Of a DNA stretch of 64,000 bases, positions 25,832 through 35,239 are shown in pieces. The notes under the pieces were generated by a model. The model saw nothing but the letters and a program-made list of their open reading frames with translations. It had not been told where the DNA came from and made no database searches. A program made the translations under genes and the position numbers. Every line of letters begins with the position of its first letter. The first letter of the stretch is position 1. Source of the DNA: Chloroflexota bacterium. GTDB taxonomy: Bacteria > Chloroflexota > Anaerolineae > Aggregatilineales > J027. The DNA lies in contig QMIT01000007.1 of the NCBI GenBank assembly GCA_024434115.1, forward strand, positions 248,001-312,000. The letters are read 5' to 3'.

Positions 25832-26647
25832 GTGGCTAAATACACCCTTTCGACGTTCACCCAAAATCCAATTGCCCGCCGTATCAGCCGCCAATCCCAC
25901 TGGCCTTCCGCACGCCTCAGCTTTTGGTTGGCTTTTGGACTAGGCCTGCTGACGCTGGGGGTAAGTGTATGGGCCTTATTGCATGTGCCGGAAACCTATC
26001 TGGAATGGCTGCTGATCGGTGGGTGGGGGGCGGTGTTGGCTGGTCCAGCGCTGATTGCCCCCATTACCGCACTATTGACACGACGCGATTTAAACAGTGA
26101 CCAATATCAACTGCTGTATCTCACCTCGCTGTCAGATGAAACGCTGGCCGCTGGATATATTTGGGGGGCGCTCACCCGACTGCGCTTCTTAATAGCCGTT
26201 GGGGTAGGGTTCATGCCGATGGTCACAGTTGGAACCGTTTATTTAGGGATACGTTATGAAGCGGCGATTGAAGCGATGAGCGGTTTTTATCGGCCCAGAC
26301 CGGAACAAATCATCGCCCCAACCACTCTCGAAATCACATGGTTAGCCATCGTCAGCATGATCTTCGTCTTTTTGACGCTGAGTTTTAGTCTACCCTCAGC
26401 AGCAATCGGCGTGGTAATCGCCCTACGCTGGAAAAATCCAATCTTGGCAGGTGTATTGGCGCTTGGTTGGTCGGTGTTTAGCCTAGCAGTCGTGGCAGGT
26501 GGTTTTAACTTGGTTGTTCTGCTATCTTTCGGTAATCCCTACTTGCTCGGCTTCTGTCAAATCATCTTTCTATTAATCTGTATCTACGGCCTATGGATGC
26601 CGATGCCGGCGAATACCCTTAAATATGTGCGTCGTCCTCCCTACTGA
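25832..26647 (+). CDS. Polytopic membrane protein, ABC-2 permease-like
   Basis: A 271-residue protein from this start, with about six hydrophobic segments. The cytoplasmic stretch QLLYLTSLSDETLAAGYIWG resembles the loop of ABC-2 type transporter permeases, but no ATPase gene is next to it, so the assignment is weak. The start is uncertain: GTG at 25832 gives a natural soluble N-terminus before the first span, while TTG at 25766 and GTG at 25773 are in frame too. TATAAC near 25755 could be a -10 box. Its stop overlaps the convergent glycosyltransferase gene by 7 bases. Confidence 0.5.
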   Translation: MAKYTLSTFTQNPIARRISRQSHWPSARLSFWLAFGLGLLTLGVSVWALLHVPETYLEWLLIGGWGAVLAGPALIAPITALLTRRDLNSDQYQLLYLTSLSDETLAAGYIWGALTRLRFLIAVGVGFMPMVTVGTVYLGIRYEAAIEAMSGFYRPRPEQIIAPTTLEITWLAIVSMIFVFLTLSFSLPSAAIGVVIALRWKNPILAGVLALGWSVFSLAVVAGGFNLVVLLSFGNPYLLGFCQIIFLLICIYGLWMPMPANTLKYVRRPPY

Positions 26648-28176
26648 GATTCACATTTATTTTGCCATGTGCCTCGATAAATTTTCACCGGACGGTCAAC
26701 CCGCTCCCGTTGATAGCTGGTGATGAATTCCCATTGCACCTCATAGATGTTCAACACGGAATCGGGATAACCACTATATGCAAAGAGAGCCTCTCCACAA
26801 TCGGGCATTTCAGCATTGAGGTGCTTCGTTAAATCACTCATGATCAGATTACGGTCAAGGCATGTTAGCTCTTGGTGTGTATACAGATATAACATGGGGC
26901 AGAGTGCCCAACTCACATAAATGCGCTCTGGTTTTGGCGACATATCATCAAGCGCGGCACCCGCCTGATGAATCGCATCATCCGCTGAGATATAACCACT
27001 TAAATACTCAATCCAACTGGTTTTGGTTAACGGCAGTGCCAGTGGGTCGTTGGTCGTATCGCGGGTAAAGGGATAAACAAAACTGACAATCCAAAATACC
27101 GATACCCCGGCCACCACTGTTCGCGTGATGGGGGTCATCCATCGGCCCTCCCATAAACCAACCAGCATATGGGCAACAATCAAAACAAATGGGGCGGAGA
27201 GGGGCATAAAATAGCGGGAGGTGATGATCGTCGCCATGTGTAAGGTGGGCAATGACATCGCCAACAGCCATCCGATGATATAGAGAGCGTGCCGCATTTG
27301 CTGGGCATTACCCCGTCCCACCCCCAACCAATAACCCGCTGCCAATAAGCCGATGAGCATCATTTCACGGGTTACAAATTCACTCACAATTGGCAATACT
27401 GCCCAAAAATATTCGGCGATAGTATGTTCATCGGCATTGGTGGTTTTGACGTTATGTGTATCCACAATTTGAAAAGGCGGGTCATCATCCCGATGGAGGT
27501 AAGCCGGAATGAGGATTGGCGACCACAAGGCAAGGGCAATGCCATAGGCCAGAGCCAGCAGTAGCGTATATGTCTTGAACCAAGCGAGCCACTGTCGAAA
27601 GAAATTACCTTTGCTCCACTGCCAATAGAGCAATGAGGCGGCAATTGGCATCCCCGGAACAAGGCCCATCGTCAGTTTTGCCATCGTCACGGCGGCCATC
27701 AAAATCCCGACGATGACCGCTTGTTTCCATGTGGGATGTTTCGCAAAAACCAATCCGCGCCAGACCACAAAAGTTGCGACGGCGGCGGCAAAGGGGTCAG
27801 ACATTGCCATGCGTTCTAGGAAATAGGCAAATGGGAAAATAGCATAAAAGCCCAACGCCACAAGGCCAGTCTTATAATTCACCAACCAACGACCCAATAA
27901 AAAAATGACCGATCCGGCCAGCATCGAAAAAAGCGCCATCGAAAGACGGGCCGGGGCTAGGGCTTGGGTAGAGGGTGCTTCAAAAAGACCGAGCCAATAA
28001 TAGAGCAGCAATTTGCCTTCGGAGATGCGTCCCGGATTTACATCAAAATCCCAAATGAATTTGCCGCGTGAGATATGAAATCCCTCATCAAGATAGGCTT
28101 CAACACTCAAAATATGATGAGAACGGATCAAAAAATGCAGCAATAGGAGCATAATTACAGGCAACAAACGACGCAT
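26641..28176 (-). CDS. GT39/ArnT-like membrane glycosyltransferase
   Basis: A 511-residue membrane protein with about ten hydrophobic segments. The first extracellular loop carries LDEGFHISRGKFIWDF near residues 28-44, matching the acidic catalytic loop of dolichyl-phosphate-mannose mannosyltransferase and ArnT/PMT families (GT-C fold). Such enzymes transfer sugars from lipid-linked donors to proteins or lipids outside the cell. The C-terminal 110 residues form a soluble domain. The donor and acceptor are unknown. It is monocistronic and convergent with the preceding gene. Confidence 0.75.
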   Translation of the reverse strand: MRRLLPVIMLLLLHFLIRSHHILSVEAYLDEGFHISRGKFIWDFDVNPGRISEGKLLLYYWLGLFEAPSTQALAPARLSMALFSMLAGSVIFLLGRWLVNYKTGLVALGFYAIFPFAYFLERMAMSDPFAAAVATFVVWRGLVFAKHPTWKQAVIVGILMAAVTMAKLTMGLVPGMPIAASLLYWQWSKGNFFRQWLAWFKTYTLLLALAYGIALALWSPILIPAYLHRDDDPPFQIVDTHNVKTTNADEHTIAEYFWAVLPIVSEFVTREMMLIGLLAAGYWLGVGRGNAQQMRHALYIIGWLLAMSLPTLHMATIITSRYFMPLSAPFVLIVAHMLVGLWEGRWMTPITRTVVAGVSVFWIVSFVYPFTRDTTNDPLALPLTKTSWIEYLSGYISADDAIHQAGAALDDMSPKPERIYVSWALCPMLYLYTHQELTCLDRNLIMSDLTKHLNAEMPDCGEALFAYSGYPDSVLNIYEVQWEFITSYQRERVDRPVKIYRGTWQNKCESQ

Positions 28177-28298
28177 GAATTAAAATTCCTTGATGGGGTG
28201 GCAAAACAAGAATCATCAAGCCGAGAATTATACTGGCTTTGCAGGGTATTTAGCATAGGTCAGACTATACATTGCCTCTAATCCCAAATGCACCGTTT

Positions 28299-28307
28299 TG
28301 TTATAAT
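28299..28307 (+). promoter_or_regulatory. Extended -10 promoter of the division/wall cluster
   Basis: TGTTATAAT joins an extended -10 TG with a perfect TATAAT, about 67 bases before ftsW. No matching -35 was seen. The rest of the 28177-28374 gap appears empty. Confidence 0.5.
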
Positions 28308-28374
28308 GGGATTGGCATATCAGGCACAAATTCAGCATAATGGATGCAATGGTTGTCAGTAAGGAATTGGGTGC

Positions 28375-30000
28375 ATGGCAGAACAAGCAGTTCCGACATT
28401 TGTGGATGAGGAAGGTTATGGGGTCATTGCCCCGGCAGCACCACCTCTCCCCAAACTCGATAAAACACGAGCCGAACAACGGCGGCGGCTGTTTGCCCCC
28501 AATTTTGACCTCTATTTGTTATCGGTGGTCGGTGTACTCTGTGCCATCGGCCTACTGATGGTGTATTCCGCCAGCATTGACGCCTCATTTTTGGCAACCG
28601 AAGATGCCAGCACCACCTACTTTTTCCAGCGCCAACTGCGCAATTTTTTCATCGGGCTAGTCATCATGTACGTCTTGATGCGGTTGGATTATCGCATTTG
28701 GCGGCGCTTAAGTATCTGGATGATGCTCGGCACCATCATGATGCTGGTGTTTGTGCTGGAATATGGGGATCGGCGTCTGGAAGCGCAACGCGCCCTGTTT
28801 CAAGGGTCGTTCCAACCCGGTGAGGCGGCCAAGCTGATTGTCGTGATTTATATGGCGGCATGGCTGGCTTCCAAGCGCCACAAAATTCGCCAAGTCACTT
28901 ATGGTATTATCCCATTTAGTATTATGGTCGGGGTGGTGGCATTTTTGGTCGTTTTGCAGCCCGACCTTTCCACTGCTGCCAGTATTCTCGCTACGGCGAT
29001 GACGATGTTTTTTCTCGCTGGGGCCAGTTGGCCTCAGATTACTATTGTGATGGGAAGTGCCACCGCCCTCGGTGTTACCATCGCGCTCAAACTGCCCTAT
29101 GCCAATCAACGTATTGAAGCCCATCTCAACGCCATCAACGACCTTACACAAGCCAATGACCACGTGCAAGCCGCCATCGCTGCCTTTTTGAATGGCGGCT
29201 TATTCGGGGTCGGGTTGGGGCAAGGGCGTCAAAAATTCGGGGCGTTGCCATTTCCCCACACCGACAGTGTGTTTGCGGTTATTGGGGAGGAATTGGGGCT
29301 GGTCGGCTGTGCGGTGGTGATTGCACTCTACGTCATTTTGGTCTATCGCGGCTTTAATGTGGCCCGCAATGCGCGTGACAGCTTCGGGGCATTGCTGGCA
29401 GCAGGGATTACTTGTTGGCTGGTCTATGATGCCCTGTTGAATATCTCGGTGATGACGGCTCTTGCACCGCCAACGGGTGTGCCTTTGCCATTTATCAGCT
29501 TTGGTGGGTCAAGTTTGGTGGCGGCGATGGCAAGCGTGGGATTGATGTTATCGGTCTCGCGGGTCTCGGCCCAACCACAAGCGCCTGAACGTCGCCAAGT
29601 GCGCGAAGTTTTGGACAAACGTGCTCCCGAAGAAGCCGCCCAACCAAATAAAGCCGAACTCAAGCGTGAACTCAAGCAGAAAAAGGCTGAAGAAAAGTTG
29701 GTGCAGACTGCACGCAAAGCCCGCCAGAAGATGCGCCAAGAGGAGATTGACAAGGTACGTGAACGCCTCGAACAGCGCAAACACTCTGGGCCAGAAGTTG
29801 TCGAATCACCCACCAATCCCTTAGATACTATTTCTGCCAAAGAGTTGACGGCTTCGGCACCACTTGCCCCCGTGCAGCCAAGCGTGCCAACTGAGCCGAC
29901 AACACCTGTAGAAGGAACTGAAGGAACAGAAAGTGACCCGAATTCTAATCTCGGCGGGGGGAACCGGCGGGGGCGTGTATCCCGCATTAGCTGTCGCTGA
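28375..30000 (+). CDS. ftsW: SEDS-family peptidoglycan polymerase FtsW
   Basis: A 541-residue protein: a SEDS glycosyltransferase that polymerises lipid II at the division septum with a class B penicillin-binding protein. A cytoplasmic start (about 1-45) is followed by around ten membrane spans. Family landmarks are GVGLGQGRQKFGALPFPHTD and FAVIGEELGL near 280-310 and PFISFGGSSLVAAMASVG near 370. After about residue 395 comes an unusual 145-residue charged, coiled-coil-like cytoplasmic tail rich in Lys, Glu, Arg and Pro. Its last 68 bases overlap murG. FtsW is favoured over RodA by context. Confidence 0.9.
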   Translation: MAEQAVPTFVDEEGYGVIAPAAPPLPKLDKTRAEQRRRLFAPNFDLYLLSVVGVLCAIGLLMVYSASIDASFLATEDASTTYFFQRQLRNFFIGLVIMYVLMRLDYRIWRRLSIWMMLGTIMMLVFVLEYGDRRLEAQRALFQGSFQPGEAAKLIVVIYMAAWLASKRHKIRQVTYGIIPFSIMVGVVAFLVVLQPDLSTAASILATAMTMFFLAGASWPQITIVMGSATALGVTIALKLPYANQRIEAHLNAINDLTQANDHVQAAIAAFLNGGLFGVGLGQGRQKFGALPFPHTDSVFAVIGEELGLVGCAVVIALYVILVYRGFNVARNARDSFGALLAAGITCWLVYDALLNISVMTALAPPTGVPLPFISFGGSSLVAAMASVGLMLSVSRVSAQPQAPERRQVREVLDKRAPEEAAQPNKAELKRELKQKKAEEKLVQTARKARQKMRQEEIDKVRERLEQRKHSGPEVVESPTNPLDTISAKELTASAPLAPVQPSVPTEPTTPVEGTEGTESDPNSNLGGGNRRGRVSRISCR

Positions 30001-31042
30001 AGTCCTCCGCCAACAGCCCGACGTGGTGCTGCATTTTGTCAGTAGCGCTACCGGACTTGAAAATGATTTATTGACCAAAGCGGGTATTCGTTTGGATGAA
30101 TGGGATAAAGTACAAGCTGGCCCATTACATCGGGTGAATCCTATCAAACTTATCCGCAGCATTTTTCGATTGTTTATTGGCATCGGGCAATCACTGGCCC
30201 TACTACGGCGTAAAAAACCTGCTGTTGTTTTTTTGACAGGGGGTTGGGTCGGGATTCCGGTGGCGATTGCGGTATGGCTCTATCGCATCCCGATGGTGAT
30301 TTTTGTACCGGATATTGAACCGGGGCGCACCTTAAAATTATTGGGACGCTTTGCCAAAGTGATTACCGCTACCAGCCGTGACACCGCCCGCTATTATGGC
30401 AAGAACAAGCAGGTGGTCGAGACCGGGTATCCACTGCGTTCGTCCCTGCTGACGGTCACGCGGGAACAGAGCATTCAAGCATTGGGACTCGACCCGACCA
30501 AAAAGACATTGCTTGTTTTTGGGGGAAGTCAGGGATCGCGGGCGATTAATCGAGCCGTGATGAGTGGCCTACCGGAACTCCTTAAAAATACCGAGTTGCA
30601 GATTTTTCATGTTTCGGGCAAATTGGATGCAGCAGCAGTGCAGTCGGCCCATGATGAATTGCCAGACGACCTGCAATCACGGTATCATGTGCGTGATTAT
30701 GTACATGAATTTGGCTATGCACTGGCCGCCGCAGATTTAGCCATTAGCCGTGCCGGGGCCAGTACATTGGGCGAAGACACGTTTTTTGGACTGCCCGCCA
30801 TTCTGGTACCACTTGCCAATACATGGCGCTATCAAAAAGTGAATGCCGATTGGTTGGCCGAACGTGGAGCCGCCATTCATTTGGACGAAGAACGCATGGC
30901 GGAAGAATTGGTTCCGCTGGTCAATGCCTTGTTCAATGACCCAGCCCGCCTGAATATGATGAAAGAGGCCGCCCGCAAACTTGCTTATACCGATGGTGCG
31001 GCTAATATTGCAAAAGAAATTCTTAATCTGGCAGCATTTTAA
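29933..31042 (+). CDS. murG: UDP-GlcNAc:lipid I GlcNAc transferase MurG
   Basis: A 369-residue GT28 glycosyltransferase that converts lipid I to lipid II on the inner membrane face. The first Gly-rich loop reads GGTGGGVYPALAVAE (residues 9-23); in most MurG proteins the sixth position is His (GGTGGH). The second loop, VFGGSQGSRAIN, and the C-terminal donor site SRAGASTLGEDTFFGLPAILVP are typical. GTG start with AAGGAA upstream, inside the ftsW 3' end. The N-terminal Gly is an oddity, not evidence of inactivity. Confidence 0.9.
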   Translation: MTRILISAGGTGGGVYPALAVAEVLRQQPDVVLHFVSSATGLENDLLTKAGIRLDEWDKVQAGPLHRVNPIKLIRSIFRLFIGIGQSLALLRRKKPAVVFLTGGWVGIPVAIAVWLYRIPMVIFVPDIEPGRTLKLLGRFAKVITATSRDTARYYGKNKQVVETGYPLRSSLLTVTREQSIQALGLDPTKKTLLVFGGSQGSRAINRAVMSGLPELLKNTELQIFHVSGKLDAAAVQSAHDELPDDLQSRYHVRDYVHEFGYALAAADLAISRAGASTLGEDTFFGLPAILVPLANTWRYQKVNADWLAERGAAIHLDEERMAEELVPLVNALFNDPARLNMMKEAARKLAYTDGAANIAKEILNLAAF

Positions 31043-31059
31043 GTTAAGGCAAACAACCA

Positions 31060-31584
31060 ATGGTTCAATTAAGCACAACGCTTTGGTCTACAATTGTGAT
31101 GTTCGCCATTATTGGCTATCTGCGTGGCTTTACCAAAGAATTTATCGCCCTTGCTGGCATTGTTCTGGCGCTGTTTACCCTCGTCCAGTTTGAAACGTTT
31201 TTTAACAGCCTCGGCGCGGGCACGAATATTGACCAAATTTTTTATGTCAAAGCGTTCTTCTTGCTGGCGGTGGCTTTCTTCTCCTATCAAACACCGCCGG
31301 ATCGTTTTAGCCTGACAAAAAAATCATCGGGTCGAGACGCATGGCAAAATAAAATTTTGGGCGCGATTTGCGGCGGCATCAATGCCTATTTGGTGTTGGG
31401 GTCATTGTGGTATTTTATGGATCAACTCGCCTATCCCTTGTCCCCTTCGGTGTCTACGCCTGTTCCTAATTCATCCAGCGCAAACATGGTGTCGAGCCTA
31501 CCCTTGGTTTGGCTGCAAGAGGGTAACTTGCTGACGATTGTGGTGATTGTAATGTTCCTGTTTATACTGATTGCCATCATCTAA
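31060..31584 (+). CDS. CvpA-like membrane protein
   Basis: A 174-residue protein with four hydrophobic segments. The pattern GYLRGFTKEFIALAGIVLAL near the N-terminus is typical of CvpA family proteins, which have four spans and are known in E. coli for colicin V production and envelope stress. It lies 17 bases after murG and before murC, an unusual place for cvpA that suggests an envelope role. Motif conservation is partial, so the family call is moderate. Confidence 0.6.
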   Translation: MVQLSTTLWSTIVMFAIIGYLRGFTKEFIALAGIVLALFTLVQFETFFNSLGAGTNIDQIFYVKAFFLLAVAFFSYQTPPDRFSLTKKSSGRDAWQNKILGAICGGINAYLVLGSLWYFMDQLAYPLSPSVSTPVPNSSSANMVSSLPLVWLQEGNLLTIVVIVMFLFILIAII

Positions 31585-31617
31585 AAACAACGCTTTTGAA
31601 AACAACATCTTATCGCC

Positions 31618-31645
31618 TCCACCTTTCCTTACAAGGACGGGTGGA
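31618..31645 (+). promoter_or_regulatory. Two-part stem-loop between cvpA-like and murC
   Basis: TCCACC (31618-31623) pairs with GGTGGA (31640-31645), and an inner TCCTT (31626-31630) pairs with AAGGA (31633-31637). There is no clear T-run, so it is more likely an RNA processing or regulatory hairpin than a strong terminator. No promoter was found before murC. Confidence 0.35.
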
Positions 31646-31707
31646 AATTGTTTATCCCCAGTGCCAATTTTGAATCACGCCCTTTCTAATCAACAGGGAG
31701 CAAGGTT

Positions 31708-33117
31708 TTGGACTTTTTACTCATTCCCGGTCAGCGGATTCACATTGTTGGAATCGGCGGTTCCGGCATGTCGGCAATTGCCCGTGTCCTCTTGGAAACT
31801 GGCTATGTCATCAGTGGGTCAGATGAACATACCAACCCAATCACCGATTCGCTGCAAGCCGACGGTGCGACCATTTTTGCCAGACACGACGGCCCAAACG
31901 TCATGGGGGCGGAGTTGGTGATTGCCAGCAGCGCCATCCCGGATAGCAATGTGGAACTTCAAGCGGCCCGCGCCTTCAATATCCCTGTGTTGCGCCGCCG
32001 TGAAGCCATTAGCCTAATTACGAATAATCTGCGTACTATCGCCATTGCTGGCACACATGGCAAAACAACGACAACAGCCTTGATGACACACATCCTGATG
32101 GAAGCAGGCTTAGAGCCGTCCTATATTATCGGAGGGGTGCTGAAAAATACTGGGACAAACGCTGGGGCAGGCAGCGGCGATTATTTTGTGATTGAGGCCG
32201 ATGAATATCAGGGCATGTTTTTGGGGCTTAATCCGGCGGTGGCAATCGTGACCAATATTGAATTTGACCACCCTGATATATTCCCAACATTTGAGCACGT
32301 GGTAGAGATGTTTCGGCAATTTGTGGCTCACCTACCCGAAGATGGCTTATTAGTGGCCTGCGCAGATAATCCCGCTGCCTATGCGATGGCGCAAGAACGC
32401 CAAGCAAATATGCTGCCCGTCGTGACATATGGAGTGCAGACCACGACTGCTGATTGGACAGCCACGCATATCAGCCCTAATCAAGATGGCAGCACGACGT
32501 TTGTGGTCAAGCAGGCCGGGGGGCGCTTGGGTGAAGTCACCGTGCCATTGGCGGGAAAGCATAATGTACAAAATGCGCTGGCGGTCATTGCGACAGCCCG
32601 TCATCTAAAAATTCCCTTTGCGACCATCACCAAAGCCATGCGAACATTTGGCGGGACGGGACGGCGCTCGGAAATAATGGGACGGGCCGCTGGTGTGACC
32701 GTCGTTAGCGATTATGCCCATCACCCCACCGCTATTCAGGTGAATTTGGAGGCATGGGCCAATCGCCCCGGCCTTAATCGCCTTTGGGCAGTGTGGCAGC
32801 CACATACCTATAATCGCCTACGTGCGCTTGCTCCTGAATTCGCCGCCTCTTTTCAACAAGCCCATCAAGTGCTGGTGACAGATGTCTATTCGGTACGGGA
32901 AACTGTGACACCCGGCCTAGCACCGCCGGATTTGGTTAAGATGATTCAAGCGGCAGGACAACCCAATGCGCGTTATGCGGGTAGCCTTGAACAGACAGCC
33001 GAAGTATTGGGAAATGAAGTCCAGCGTGGTGATTGTGTCCTCATATTCAGCGCGGGGGATGCACCGAAAATTGGCATGATGTTGCTGAACACACTAGGCG
33101 GTAAAAATGATCTTTGA
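31708..33117 (+). CDS. murC: UDP-N-acetylmuramate--L-alanine ligase
   Basis: A 469-residue Mur ligase that adds L-alanine to UDP-MurNAc with ATP. The N-terminal Rossmann motif HIVGIGGSGMSAIARVL is near residue 12, the ATP loop GTHGKTTTT is at 115-123, and EADEYQGMFLGL and NIEFDHPD follow. The C-terminal ligase domain includes DYAHHPTAI and WQPHTYNRL. The TTG start is supported by AGGGAGCAAGG upstream. Its 3' end overlaps murB by 11 bases. Confidence 0.95.
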   Translation: MDFLLIPGQRIHIVGIGGSGMSAIARVLLETGYVISGSDEHTNPITDSLQADGATIFARHDGPNVMGAELVIASSAIPDSNVELQAARAFNIPVLRRREAISLITNNLRTIAIAGTHGKTTTTALMTHILMEAGLEPSYIIGGVLKNTGTNAGAGSGDYFVIEADEYQGMFLGLNPAVAIVTNIEFDHPDIFPTFEHVVEMFRQFVAHLPEDGLLVACADNPAAYAMAQERQANMLPVVTYGVQTTTADWTATHISPNQDGSTTFVVKQAGGRLGEVTVPLAGKHNVQNALAVIATARHLKIPFATITKAMRTFGGTGRRSEIMGRAAGVTVVSDYAHHPTAIQVNLEAWANRPGLNRLWAVWQPHTYNRLRALAPEFAASFQQAHQVLVTDVYSVRETVTPGLAPPDLVKMIQAAGQPNARYAGSLEQTAEVLGNEVQRGDCVLIFSAGDAPKIGMMLLNTLGGKNDL

Positions 33118-34030
33118 ACCCCTCAAGGTTATCCCCGACCTCACCTTATCCGAACAGGAGCCGATGGCTCGTTATACAGCAGCACGCTTGGGCGGCCCGG
33201 CGGATGCACTGGTGGTGGTTCACAGCACGGAGGCCCTTGTCCAAGTAGCGCAGTGGGCGCAGCAGGCCAACGTCGCATGGGTGGTCATCGGCGGCGGAGC
33301 GAATGTGCTGGTCTCAGATGCGGGATTTCGCGGCTTGGTCATTGTCAACCACAGCAAAAATTCCAGTATTGATGGGGAGACGGGACGGGTGGAAGCCGAC
33401 AGCGGGGTTACGCTTACCCCCTTAGCCCGTCGCTGCATCGCACAGGGCCTCAAAGGATTGGAATGGTCGGTGAGCGTGCCGGGGACGCTTGGTGGCGCGA
33501 TTGTCAATAACGCGGGGGCACATGGTGGCGATATGGCCCACAATTTGGTGCAGGCCACTATCCTTGATTTAGTATCTGATACCCTGACACCGGAAATCTG
33601 GCCCGTTGAAAAAATGGCCTACGACTATCGCCACAGTGCGCTTAAAGGCCATCGAAAGCGGTATCTGGTCTTACAGGGCGTTCTGCAACTTGAGCCGCAC
33701 CATGACCCTGTTGAACTCGCCAACACCGCCGATGGATTTGTGGCACATCGCAAAAAGACCCAACCGCCGGGGGCAAGTTTGGGCAGCATTTTTAAGAACC
33801 CTCCCGGTGATTATGCGGGACGCTTGATCGAGACATCGGGACTTAAAGGACATCAAATCGGCGGCGTTCAGGTGTCCTCCATCCACGCCAATTTTATTGT
33901 CAATCTTGGCAATGGCACGGCCAGTGATTATGACGCGCTGATTCAGCATGTCCGCCAGACCGTTCAAGTGAAAACAGGCGTACTATTAGAATTAGAAATT
34001 GAGCGCATCGGCGAAGGCTTCAATGAATAG
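33107..34030 (+). CDS. murB: UDP-N-acetylenolpyruvoylglucosamine reductase
   Basis: A 307-residue FAD enzyme that reduces UDP-GlcNAc-enolpyruvate to UDP-MurNAc. FAD-binding motifs VIGGGANVLVSDAGFRG near 62-78 and SVPGTLGGAIVNNAGAHGG near 123-141 are clear; GASLGSIFKNPPGDYAGRLIE near 222 holds the catalytic Ser of the type II (shorter) MurB group. The ATG lies inside the murC end. The murC-murB order is common. Confidence 0.95.
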   Translation: MIFEPLKVIPDLTLSEQEPMARYTAARLGGPADALVVVHSTEALVQVAQWAQQANVAWVVIGGGANVLVSDAGFRGLVIVNHSKNSSIDGETGRVEADSGVTLTPLARRCIAQGLKGLEWSVSVPGTLGGAIVNNAGAHGGDMAHNLVQATILDLVSDTLTPEIWPVEKMAYDYRHSALKGHRKRYLVLQGVLQLEPHHDPVELANTADGFVAHRKKTQPPGASLGSIFKNPPGDYAGRLIETSGLKGHQIGGVQVSSIHANFIVNLGNGTASDYDALIQHVRQTVQVKTGVLLELEIERIGEGFNE

Positions 34031-34042
34031 CCTGTCCGGTTG

Positions 34043-34051
34043 TGATACAAT
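34043..34051 (+). promoter_or_regulatory. Possible internal promoter for ftsQ-ftsA
   Basis: TGATACAAT has an extended -10 TG and a five-of-six -10 box, directly after murB. It would place the transcript start near 34058. Weak on its own; no -35 seen. Confidence 0.3.
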
Positions 34052-34090
34052 CCAGTGGATATAACTTGTGAAGTTTGGAACGGTAAGGCT

Positions 34091-35215
34091 GTGACCTCGG
34101 TAGACAAACGTCGGCGCGAACGCATTCGAGCAAAACAGGCAGCCCGTTATGTTGCCAGTTCTCAATCTCCTCTCGATCAAGTGGATGAGATTGAAGGCGA
34201 GGCTATTGCGCGTTCCCGTTCGGTCAATCCTTCTCCGGATGGGCATGTCCTTAAAGCGCCGGGCCGGAATGCACGCCGCCGTCGGTTGGAAGCACGCCGC
34301 GAAGCCCGCACCCAAAACCAAGAAGTTCGGGCCGCTAATGAAACCCGACCCACCCAACCCTCGCGCATGTTTTTTAGTGTGGGGGCCAAAGCGGAAAGCA
34401 AACCAGCATCCCTAAGCAAGCGCCGCAGCGCCCGCCAGCGTGAACATTTACGCCGTCAGGGGCTTGACCCGGCCCGACCCGAAGCACGGGTTCGACCACA
34501 GGGGGTGGTATGGGTCTCATGGCGCTGGTTTTCGGGGGCGTTGAGCCTGACGCTGGTTTTTGTCCTCTACGCCATGTTGGGCACAAATGTTTTTGTGGTC
34601 AATTCAGTGGCGGTAGGGGGTGAAAAATATCTAACCGCCGAGCAAATTTTTGAGGCGGCAGGGATTGCCAATAAACATCTTTTTTGGGTGGATCCGCTGG
34701 ATGTCGAAAAGCGATTGGAATCCAATCCGAGTATTGCTGATGCCCAAGTATTTGTCGGCTGGCCGCCCAATATGGTCTCAATTTTGATTAGTGAGCGTGA
34801 ACCGGCCCTCATCTGGGAACAGGGCAATTTCCGCGTGTGGGTAGATGTCAATGGCATTGTGATGTTTCAACGCGAGGAGCGCACTGAATTATTGCGTATT
34901 GTCAGTCGTGAACAAAACGCCGAACCTTTGGGGGTTGGCTCGACCATTGACCGCGAAGTGATTGCTGGAGCGTTGCAATTAAAGGCTAAATTCCCTAATA
35001 TAGAAGAGCTATTATATGATCCCGTAAAAGGGCTTGGTTATCAGGATGGGCGCAACTGGATTGTGTGGTTTGGGGTTGGCACGAACATGGAAATGAAAGT
35101 ATTGGTCTATGATGCCATCGTGCGGGCCTATAATCCTGCCATTCAATTCCTCGAAGTGGATGTCTCTGACCCCGACCATCCGAGTTTTATAGACCGTTTT
35201 CCAACAGACCAATAA
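34091..35215 (+). CDS. ftsQ: Cell division protein FtsQ/DivIB
   Basis: A 374-residue bitopic protein from this start. A long, very basic cytoplasmic region (about 1-145) precedes a single membrane span near 148-167, then a FtsQ-type POTRA domain (NSVAVGGEKYLTAEQIFEAA) and the FtsQ beta domain. It links septal wall enzymes in the divisome. The cytoplasmic part is much longer than the roughly 25 residues of E. coli FtsQ. The GTG at 34091 gives a natural start; a GTG at 34055 is in frame but overlaps the predicted promoter region. The start remains uncertain. Confidence 0.85.
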   Translation: MTSVDKRRRERIRAKQAARYVASSQSPLDQVDEIEGEAIARSRSVNPSPDGHVLKAPGRNARRRRLEARREARTQNQEVRAANETRPTQPSRMFFSVGAKAESKPASLSKRRSARQREHLRRQGLDPARPEARVRPQGVVWVSWRWFSGALSLTLVFVLYAMLGTNVFVVNSVAVGGEKYLTAEQIFEAAGIANKHLFWVDPLDVEKRLESNPSIADAQVFVGWPPNMVSILISEREPALIWEQGNFRVWVDVNGIVMFQREERTELLRIVSREQNAEPLGVGSTIDREVIAGALQLKAKFPNIEELLYDPVKGLGYQDGRNWIVWFGVGTNMEMKVLVYDAIVRAYNPAIQFLEVDVSDPDHPSFIDRFPTDQ

Positions 35216-35239
35216 GAACCCACCACAGGTTGAGGTTGA

